Part shown: positions 6,468-11,945 of the stretch, one piece after another
Numbering within the stretch: position 1 is the stretch's first letter
Layout of the letters: each line of letters begins with the position of its first letter
DNA from: Oscillospiraceae bacterium
GTDB taxonomy: Bacteria; Bacillota; Clostridia; Oscillospirales; Acutalibacteraceae
DNA length: 11,945 nucleotides
Direction of reading: 5' to 3'
NCBI GenBank assembly: GCA_003520555.1
Contig: DOUO01000025.1
Span: 1 to 11,945, forward strand
Translations under genes and position numbers: made by a program
Notes under the pieces: model-generated
The model's input: only the letters and a program-made list of their open reading frames with translations
What the model was told of the DNA's origin: nothing
The model's database searches: none

Positions 6468-8525
6468 TTACTCCACGCCGCGTTTGTATAAACCGTGGGT
6501 TATTTTGTCTTTTAACATCGGTTTTGGGCTGAAATCCGTAATACTTTCAACGGTTTCCACATATTTTTCCACACTGAAACGCAAGGTGTGGAATGATGTT
6601 GAAAGTGTGGATAGCTCTTTTTTATCCGCATAAACCGGAACGCAGTTTAATACCTCGGTGCATACGCCGTCGCAGCGAAGCATAAAGCGCATACCCTTTC
6701 TGTCCGTCATAACACTGCGGTTTTTGCAGGATTTACAGTCGATGCCCTCGCTTTTTACGGGGCAGCTTCTGCACAGCATAAGCGGAAGGTAGCCGTAGCT
6801 TATTATGCCCCTGCCTATGTTTCCGCCGAGCTTGTTTATTTGGTCGAAGGTCATTTCGAAGCTCAGCTCGACATCGGCAATTCCGTACTCCTCCGCCCAC
6901 AGCAAATCAAGGGTATTAACAAGGTTAAGACCGAAGCCGCCGTGCAGCTTAAAGCCCTGCTTTTTTGCCTGATACAAAGCGCCGATGTTGTGACACAGCG
7001 CGTCGGTTATACCGATTTCGGCAACCCTTTTAAGCTGAACGTCAATTTGTTTTTCGCGGCCGAACATTCCGCGCGGTATTTCAACGGCTATCGGGTAACC
7101 ATCGTTTTTCAGGCGTTCAAGCTCGCGTATATCAGCAAACAACGGAGCGAAAACCATCTCGCACTCCTTAAACGCGGGCGAAAGCCTTGTGCCCGAAACC
7201 CTTGCGCGCACCGCGCCTCCGCGCCGTGTATACGGCTTTATTTCCCTTAATTCGGCAGGGTTGATTTTATAGTTATGAACCGCCGCGCGTTTTGAATCAA
7301 GTTCTGCCAACGCTCCGCGGCGAAGATTATTAAGCACCGATAGCGGCAGGCTTATGTTATCTTCAATATCTGTTTTTAATTCCGTAATTTTATATGCCGT
7401 GCCGCCTGTTTTTGACAGCTGCGCACGGCATTTTTCTTCCGTCAGCGGAAGCTTTACCGCTTGTTCGCAGGCTGCTTCCGCCTTAACCGAAACCGTGTTT
7501 TTTCCGTCCGTCAGCGTCAGCGACGGATATTGTGAAAGCGCGGCGGTGAAGCTGCCTTTTACGGGTATGTTTTGAATTTCGTCCTTATAATTTTGACGTA
7601 TTTCGGAAAACAGCCTGTTGTCCGCCGAAACAACGTCGTCCCTGCGGCGGACTCCGAACATTTCAGCGCCGCGTTTGCCCTTATAATAGCCGTCGGTGAA
7701 ACCCGTGCGTGAGAAAACGCCTTTGAGGGTTTGGGCGGTTTTGTCGGTGACAAAGCCCAAATCGCGCTGTTCAACACAGGCTGTTACCGCCGCGGAAACG
7801 TATTCGGGACGTTTCATTCTTCCTTCGATTTTTGCCGAGGTAACGCCTATGCTCTGCATATCCTCAATATACGAAATGAGGCTGTTGTCCTTTAAGCTGA
7901 GCGCGCAGCCGCCGCGTTTTTTTATGTAAAACGGAAGTCTGCACGTCTGGGCGCAGGCTCCGCGGTTGCCGCTGCGCGAACCGATCATCGCGCTGAAATA
8001 GCACTGTCCCGAAACGCACATACAAAGCGCACCGTGCACAAAAACCTCAAGCTCCACAGGGATTTCAGCCGCCTTCTTTATTTCCTCGCGGCTCATTTCA
8101 CGCGCCAGAACAACGCGCTTGAAGCCCATTTCATAAAGCGCTCTTACGCCCGACGCGGTGTGGACGCTCATTTGGGTTGAGGCGTGAAGCGCCAAATCCG
8201 GAGCAATTTGCCTTGCAAGCCGCGCCACGCCCATGTTCTGCACAATAAGCGCGTCGGCGTCGGCTTTCGCGGCGTCGGTTATTGCCTGAGCGAGCTTTTC
8301 AAGCTCGTTGTCAAAAACAATTGTGTTTATTGTAACGTAAACCTTTACTCCGTGTATATGACAATACGCCACAGCCTTTTTAAGCTCTTCAAAATCAAAG
8401 TTTTTTGCGGAGGCTCTTGCGGAAAACAGCTTTTCGCCGAGATAAACCGCGTCCGCGCCGGACCTGACCGCAGCAATTACACTGTCAAAGCCGCCTGCCG
8501 GAGCAAGAATTTCAATTTTTTCCAT
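6468..8525 (-). CDS. U32-family protein, likely Fe-S RNA hydroxylase (RlhA/TrhP-like)
   Basis: With the ATG at 8525 this is a 685-residue two-barrel U32 protein. The first barrel starts EILAPAG (5-11) and carries the U32 signature around VHGALC (163-168), with cysteines C168, C175, C191 and C195 spaced as in the 4Fe-4S-binding members. A middle region (about 290-430) corresponds to the DUF3656-type insert, and a second barrel follows (about 440-600) ending with C585, C588, C597 and C600. U32 proteins are often annotated peptidases, but characterised long members such as E. coli RlhA hydroxylate 23S rRNA, and TrhP proteins hydroxylate tRNA uridine. The RNA target here cannot be told from sequence. 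The frame is open to a TTG at 8546, but the ATG with GGAAG upstream is preferred. It overlaps the zapA end by 14 bases, implying coupling. The 105-base gap to dut holds no gene or clear terminator. Confidence 0.88.
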   Translation of the reverse strand: MEKIEILAPAGGFDSVIAAVRSGADAVYLGEKLFSARASAKNFDFEELKKAVAYCHIHGVKVYVTINTIVFDNELEKLAQAITDAAKADADALIVQNMGVARLARQIAPDLALHASTQMSVHTASGVRALYEMGFKRVVLAREMSREEIKKAAEIPVELEVFVHGALCMCVSGQCYFSAMIGSRSGNRGACAQTCRLPFYIKKRGGCALSLKDNSLISYIEDMQSIGVTSAKIEGRMKRPEYVSAAVTACVEQRDLGFVTDKTAQTLKGVFSRTGFTDGYYKGKRGAEMFGVRRRDDVVSADNRLFSEIRQNYKDEIQNIPVKGSFTAALSQYPSLTLTDGKNTVSVKAEAACEQAVKLPLTEEKCRAQLSKTGGTAYKITELKTDIEDNISLPLSVLNNLRRGALAELDSKRAAVHNYKINPAELREIKPYTRRGGAVRARVSGTRLSPAFKECEMVFAPLFADIRELERLKNDGYPIAVEIPRGMFGREKQIDVQLKRVAEIGITDALCHNIGALYQAKKQGFKLHGGFGLNLVNTLDLLWAEEYGIADVELSFEMTFDQINKLGGNIGRGIISYGYLPLMLCRSCPVKSEGIDCKSCKNRSVMTDRKGMRFMLRCDGVCTEVLNCVPVYADKKELSTLSTSFHTLRFSVEKYVETVESITDFSPKPMLKDKITHGLYKRGVE

Positions 8526-9051
8526 TGCCGTTGCTTCCGTCCTCAAACAAAGAATACTGTTTCATCGGCACATAGCCCATCAGCTTCTCCGCCTTTTTGT
8601 CCTTAACCTTTTTTTCAAAGCTTTTTTCGCTGTCCGGCTTCTTTGCGTCGGCATGCTTTTTAAGCTTTTCGTTTTCCTTCATAAGCGTGCGGAGCTGATC
8701 CTCAAGAGCTCTTATGCGCTTTGTAAGATTTGTGTTTTCGTTAATCGCGCCGGCAAGCTTTTCCTTGTATTCCTTGCACTGCTTGGTAAGCTCAGCGGAC
8801 TGGCGGATGATTAAGTCCGCCTTGTCAATAACTTCCTTGTTGCGCTTATTCGCCTTGTTGCGGTCGTCGCAAAAATCCATTGCCGCAAGCACGGCGCAGT
8901 CTCTGGTGTCAAGGTTCCTGCCCGACTGTGAAGCACGGCGGATTCTGTCTATGACATCCTGCGAAACCTCGAGCACATATTCCTCACTGTCAGAGGTGAT
9001 GACAGCATAATTTCGTCCCTCAATCTGGACGCTGACGCGTTTTTTACTCAT
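8512..9051 (-). CDS. zapA: Cell division protein ZapA with extended C-terminal tail
   Basis: This 179-residue protein starts with a ZapA domain: the beta-strand VSVQIEGRNYAV (6-17), a helix with VSQDVIDRIRR (29-39) and the TRDCAVLAAMDFCDD segment (49-63). A long coiled coil follows (about 64-133). ZapA binds and bundles FtsZ filaments at the division ring. Typical ZapA proteins are about 85-110 residues, so the lysine-rich linker (about 133-157) and the end peptide GYVPMKQYSLFED (159-171) are an extension, likely shared by related Clostridia but not demonstrated here. The tail QYSLF (165-169) resembles a sliding-clamp-binding pentapeptide. The ATG at 9051 with AGAGG upstream is chosen over a TTG at 9066. 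It is the first gene of the minus-strand block, downstream of a good promoter. Confidence 0.87.
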   Translation of the reverse strand: MSKKRVSVQIEGRNYAVITSDSEEYVLEVSQDVIDRIRRASQSGRNLDTRDCAVLAAMDFCDDRNKANKRNKEVIDKADLIIRQSAELTKQCKEYKEKLAGAINENTNLTKRIRALEDQLRTLMKENEKLKKHADAKKPDSEKSFEKKVKDKKAEKLMGYVPMKQYSLFEDGSNGNGKN

Positions 9052-9077
9052 AATTACACCTCTCAATATAAATATCC

Positions 9078-9106
9078 ACTATATATAATAACACAATATT
9101 TTTCAA
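9078..9106 (-). promoter_or_regulatory. Sigma-A promoter of the zapA-led operon
   Basis: On the minus strand TTGAAA (9101-9106) is followed after exactly 17 bases by TATAGT (9078-9083). Both hexamers are near consensus. The -10 lies 27 bases from the zapA ATG at 9051, leaving a short AT-rich leader. This is the best candidate to drive zapA and the genes after it, possibly as far as mrdA. Confidence 0.7.
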
Positions 9107-9138
9107 AGCACAATAGCAATAAACACGGCGTTATTAAT

Positions 9139-9151
9139 TTTTGCGGCAAAA
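9139..9151. promoter_or_regulatory. Possible operator: odd palindrome TTTTGC-G-GCAAAA
   Basis: A perfect 6-bp inverted repeat with one central base lies between the two divergent promoters, about 48 bases upstream of the plus-strand -35. It is flanked by a wider inverted repeat GCGTTAT (9128-9134) and ATAACGC (9161-9167). Small symmetric sites of this kind are used by dimeric repressors, including LacI-family sugar regulators, and the downstream gene is a glucan hydrolase. No regulator gene is in the window, so function is speculative. Confidence 0.3.
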
Positions 9152-9198
9152 TACGGCGGCATAACGCTATATTTTTGTTTCCGTATTCGAAATATGGC

Positions 9199-9227
9199 TT
9201 GAAATCTGTAACTTATTATGTTAGAAT
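9199..9227 (+). promoter_or_regulatory. Sigma-A promoter of the GH13 gene
   Basis: TTGAAA (9199-9204) and TAGAAT (9222-9227) are separated by 17 bases, and TGT directly precedes the -10, giving an extended -10. The predicted start site near 9234 leaves a leader of about 28 bases before the ATG at 9262. The octamer GAATACTA occurs twice, at 9224-9231 and 9234-9241, overlapping the -10 and start site with a 10-base period, which could be a repressor site. Confidence 0.75.
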
Positions 9228-9261
9228 ACTATTGAATACTACAGATGAGCAGGAGGATTTT

Positions 9262-11130
9262 ATGCCTATTCCTTTTGATTCACAAAAAATTTATTACCGT
9301 TCGCCCTTCGGCGCGGTTGAAGAAAATACCACGGTTCATTTCAGAACGCTTATGCCACGCGACGTTCACTCGCGCACCGTTGAGCTTTGCGTTAAATATG
9401 ACTATGACTATAACTGGGAATACCACCGCCTGATTTGGTGCGGCACCTTTGACAAGGACACCGAAATCTGGGAATGTGACTTCACTCCTTCCAGAATAGG
9501 ACTTTACTGGTATTTCTTTAAGCTTAATACGCCGGATTCCACAAAATATCTTGTTCCGAGCGACCCTTACACAATCAGCCAAATTCAGGATTCGCCCGGC
9601 AGAAGCTGGCAGCTGACCTGCTACAAAAAGGGCTTTGAAACCCCGAAGTGGCCTGTGGGCGGCGTGATGTATCAGATTTTTCCCGACCGTTTTTGTTTCA
9701 GCGGCGAAGAAAAGAATCTTAAGCGCACGGACTTTACGCGCAACAAAGATTGGTACGCGCTGCCGCAGTGGGCGCCGAACGAACACGGCGAAATCACAAA
9801 CAGTGATTTCTTTATGGGCGACTTAAAGGGCATTACCCAAAAGCTTGATTACCTCGAGAATTTGGGCGTTACCTGCATTTATCTTAATCCTATCAGCGAA
9901 GCTTATTCAAACCACCGTTACGACACCGGCGACTATTCGCATATCGACCCTATTTTGGGTACGGAGGACGATTTTGTAACGCTTTGCGAGGAAGCCAAAA
10001 AACGGGGAATACACATCATTAACGACGGCGTGTTCTCGCATACGGGCGCGGACAGCGTGTACTTTAACCGTTCGGGACGCTACGGCAAGGGCGGCGCTTA
10101 CCGCGACAAGGAATCGCCGTATTACAGCTGGTATAAATTTAACGAATGGCCTGATAATTACCACAGCTGGTGGGGCTTCTACACCCTGCCCGAGGTAATT
10201 GAAACCGACCCTGCCTTTAACGAATACATCAACGGCAAGGACGGCATTATAAGAAAATATATGCGTTTGGGCAACTCGGGCTGGAGACTTGACGTAGCCG
10301 ACGAGCTCCCCGACGAATTCATGGAAAATCTGCGCAAATCCGTAAAGGAAGAAAACCCCGAGGCGTTTATTGTCGGAGAGGTTTGGGAGGATGCCAGCAA
10401 CAAGGAAAGCTACAGCGCAAGAAGAAAGTTTTTGCTCGGAGAACAGCTTGACTCGGTTATGAACTACGTTTTCCGCGGAGCGATTATCAACTTCTGCCGC
10501 GGTCAGGACGCGCGCCACACAATGGCGCAGATTATGAGCGTTATCGAAAACTACCCGCGTCCCGTGCTGAGAGTACTTATGAACTCGCTTAGTACTCACG
10601 ACACCGAGAGAATTCTGACAATGCTTGCGGGAGAGCCGCTTAACGGCCGCGACCGCGCGTGGCAGGCAAACACCAAGCTCAGCGACGACCGGCGCGCGCA
10701 CGGAATTAAGCTGCTCAAAATTGCCGCCGCGATGCAGTACACATTGCCCGGCTTCCCCTGCGTTTACTACGGCGACGAAGCCGGAATGGAGGGCTACCGC
10801 GACCCGTTCAACCGCTGCTGCTATCCGTGGGGCAGGGAAAACACCGAGCTTATTGAATGGCATAAAAAGCTCGGCGCTTTGCGCGAGGAATGCTCGGCGC
10901 TTTGGGACGGCGACTTTGTTGACGCTTTTGCCGAAAACAGAAGGCTTGCGTATATCCGCCATGACCAAAAAACCGCCATTTACTGCGTGTTCAACCTCAG
11001 TGACCACGAGGAGGTTGTCGCGCCGCCTCCGGGATATGCCGAGGCAAAGCCTGTGTTCGGCTCAGTGCTTGAGAATTATAAGCTGCATATTAAACCGTTC
11101 AGCTGCGAATTTTTGATGATTGAACGCTGA
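9262..11130 (+). CDS. Cytoplasmic GH13 alpha-glucan hydrolase (neopullulanase/maltogenic-amylase-like)
   Basis: This 622-residue glycoside hydrolase acts on alpha-glucans or maltodextrins. Residues 1 to about 125 form a beta-rich N-terminal domain of the CBM34/E-set kind. The catalytic TIM barrel starts at GVMYQIFPDRF (134-144). GH13 regions seen are DGVFSH (255-260), GWRLDVADE (340-348, nucleophile D344), VGEVWEDA (371-378, acid/base E373) and STHDTER (444-450, transition-state D447), plus LNPISEAYSNHRYDTGDY (208-225). A C-terminal beta domain covers about 535-622. Region I has Ser259 where many family members have Asn (VFNH). No signal peptide is present, so it probably works on imported oligosaccharides. 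The ATG at 9262 has AGGAGG five bases upstream; the frame is open to a TTG at 9175 but that lies upstream of the promoter. Substrate (pullulan, cyclodextrin or linear maltodextrin) cannot be fixed from sequence. A HAD phosphatase gene follows. Confidence 0.92.
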   Translation: MPIPFDSQKIYYRSPFGAVEENTTVHFRTLMPRDVHSRTVELCVKYDYDYNWEYHRLIWCGTFDKDTEIWECDFTPSRIGLYWYFFKLNTPDSTKYLVPSDPYTISQIQDSPGRSWQLTCYKKGFETPKWPVGGVMYQIFPDRFCFSGEEKNLKRTDFTRNKDWYALPQWAPNEHGEITNSDFFMGDLKGITQKLDYLENLGVTCIYLNPISEAYSNHRYDTGDYSHIDPILGTEDDFVTLCEEAKKRGIHIINDGVFSHTGADSVYFNRSGRYGKGGAYRDKESPYYSWYKFNEWPDNYHSWWGFYTLPEVIETDPAFNEYINGKDGIIRKYMRLGNSGWRLDVADELPDEFMENLRKSVKEENPEAFIVGEVWEDASNKESYSARRKFLLGEQLDSVMNYVFRGAIINFCRGQDARHTMAQIMSVIENYPRPVLRVLMNSLSTHDTERILTMLAGEPLNGRDRAWQANTKLSDDRRAHGIKLLKIAAAMQYTLPGFPCVYYGDEAGMEGYRDPFNRCCYPWGRENTELIEWHKKLGALREECSALWDGDFVDAFAENRRLAYIRHDQKTAIYCVFNLSDHEEVVAPPPGYAEAKPVFGSVLENYKLHIKPFSCEFLMIER

Positions 11131-11135
11131 TATCG

Positions 11136-11168
11136 GGGGAGACCCTTGCGGTCTCCCTGTTTTCATTT
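11136..11168 (+). terminator. Hairpin between the GH13 and HAD genes (terminator or attenuator)
   Basis: GGGAGACC (11137-11144) pairs perfectly with GGTCTCCC (11150-11157) around the loop CTTGC, and a T-rich but interrupted stretch (TGTTTTCATTTT) follows. It starts a few bases after the GH13 stop codon and ends about 30 bases before the HAD start. The broken U-run suggests partial termination, which would lower HAD expression relative to the hydrolase, or a 3'-end-stabilising stem. Confidence 0.65.
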
Positions 11169-11196
11169 TAAAGATAAGGGATTACAGGAGGTATAT

Positions 11197-11847
11197 ATGA
11201 TTAAGGGCGCGGTTCTTGACATGGACGGTCTTATGATTGACAGCGAAAAAACAGTGTATAAAAACTGGACAAAGATGATGACTGAGGCAGGTTACGATTA
11301 CAGCCTTGATTTTTACAAAACAACGCTGGGCAAACGCAAGGCCGAGGTTGAAAAAATTTACCTTTCCGCCTACGGAAGCGATTTTCCGTATTGGGACTTT
11401 GCCGCGAGAAGCCACGAAATGTACCTTGAACAGCTCATGACCGACGGCGTCCCGGCAAAACCGGGGCTGTATGAGCTGCTTGATTTTTTAAAGGAAAACA
11501 ACGTCAAAATCGCTTTGGCAACCTCTACCTCGCGTGAAACCGCAACGCTTAATCTTAAATCAATCAACGTGCTTGAATACTTTGATGAGCTTGTGTGCGG
11601 TAACGACGTTAAAAACGGCAAGCCTCACCCGGAAATCTTCCTGACCGCCGCAAAAAGACTCGGGCAGGAGCCCCGCTTCTGCGCCGCGTTTGAGGACAGC
11701 TTTACGGGAATACAGTCTGCGCATGCCGCAGGCATGCACACCGTCATGGTGCCGGATTATTTGCAGCCCGACGATGAAATCCGCCCGATGGTTGACTGCC
11801 TGTGCAAAACCCTTGACGAAAGTCTTGAGTATTTGAAAACGATATAA
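11197..11847 (+). CDS. HAD-superfamily hydrolase, beta-phosphoglucomutase/phosphatase-like
   Basis: This 216-residue protein is a subfamily I HAD enzyme. Motif I is LDMDGLMIDSE (7-17, nucleophile D8 and acid/base D10), motif II is ATSTS (108-112), motif III is the lysine in NGKPHPEIF (140-148, K142) and motif IV is FEDSFTGIQSAHAAGM (165-180, with E166 and D167). A helical cap lies between about residues 15 and 85. Such enzymes remove phosphate from small sugar phosphates or nucleotides, and beta-phosphoglucomutase is a close relative. The neighbouring alpha-glucan hydrolase makes a sugar-phosphate substrate plausible, but no maltose phosphorylase gene is present to argue for the mutase. The ATG at 11197 has AGGAGG five bases upstream; an in-frame non-ATG start further up lies within the preceding hairpin region and is not preferred. 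Confidence 0.88.
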   Translation: MIKGAVLDMDGLMIDSEKTVYKNWTKMMTEAGYDYSLDFYKTTLGKRKAEVEKIYLSAYGSDFPYWDFAARSHEMYLEQLMTDGVPAKPGLYELLDFLKENNVKIALATSTSRETATLNLKSINVLEYFDELVCGNDVKNGKPHPEIFLTAAKRLGQEPRFCAAFEDSFTGIQSAHAAGMHTVMVPDYLQPDDEIRPMVDCLCKTLDESLEYLKTI

Positions 11848-11870
11848 ACATAATCTCTGTATTATACAAC

Positions 11871-11900
11871 AAAAGGAACGGTCAACGCCGTTCCTTTTTT
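11871..11900 (+). terminator. Strong Rho-independent terminator after the HAD gene
   Basis: AAAAGGAACGG (11871-11881) pairs perfectly with CCGTTCCTTTT (11888-11898) around a 6-base loop, and T bases continue to 11900. It starts 24 bases past the HAD stop codon. Because the left arm is A-rich, it could also work for minus-strand transcripts arriving from beyond the window. The remaining bases to 11945 show no gene. Confidence 0.9.
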
Positions 11901-11945
11901 CAAATCTTTAGCTGTTTACGAATTTATACTAATTCCTGATAGAAA

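Noticed and set aside
1239..9242. Octamer AATACTAC near the starts of minD (1239-1246), mreB (5881-5888) and GH13 (9235-9242) as a shared operator
   Set aside because: Its position and orientation relative to each gene differ, it is AT-rich and short, and in minD it is simply the spacer between the ribosome binding site and the start codon.
9907..11007. A 366-codon open frame on the minus strand opposite the GH13 gene
   Set aside because: It is fully antisense to a gene with complete GH13 motifs, has no recognisable domain, and long antisense frames are expected from the codon bias of such a gene.

Overview
The window looks like chromosomal DNA of a low-to-mid GC Firmicute, most likely a Clostridia member of the Oscillospiraceae/Ruminococcaceae type. 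This rests on the divIVB-like cluster (mreBCD, mrdA, minD, mgsA), AGGAGG ribosome binding sites, sigma-A-like promoters, AT-rich intergenic DNA and a clostridial-type GH13 enzyme. The family-level placement is an inference. No RNA gene, mobile element, CRISPR array or long repeat is visible.

Two gene blocks diverge from an AT-rich region at about 9052-9261. On the minus strand the order of transcription is zapA, a long U32-family protein, dut, mreB, mreC, mreD, mrdA (PBP2), minD and an mgsA-like gene, closed by a strong terminator at 14-45. The block joins a Z-ring accessory factor, an RNA-hydroxylase-like protein, nucleotide-pool sanitation and the cell-elongation machinery (MreB filaments, MreC/MreD, the PBP2 transpeptidase). 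Genes overlap or sit close together from zapA to mrdA. A 168-base gap with its own promoter candidate separates mrdA from minD and mgsA, so these last two may be a separate unit.

On the plus strand, a cytoplasmic GH13 (neopullulanase/maltogenic-amylase-like) gene is followed by a HAD-superfamily phosphatase gene. A hairpin lies between them and a strong terminator at 11871-11900 ends the block. The GH13 gene has a good sigma-A promoter with a short direct repeat at the start-site region and a small palindrome upstream.

The most unusual part is the minD/mgsA end. The MinD-like ATPase stops exactly where MinD proteins normally continue into the linker and membrane-targeting helix. It also lacks the acidic pair expected at the MinC/MinE contact site, and no minC, minE or rodA is beside it. 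The neighbouring methylglyoxal-synthase-fold protein keeps the fold and the phosphate-binding motifs but lacks the catalytic aspartate (E. coli D71) and the His98/Asp101 positions. Together they could be a repurposed pair: a soluble ATPase plus a ligand-binding protein. Much of the rest is ordinary housekeeping content.
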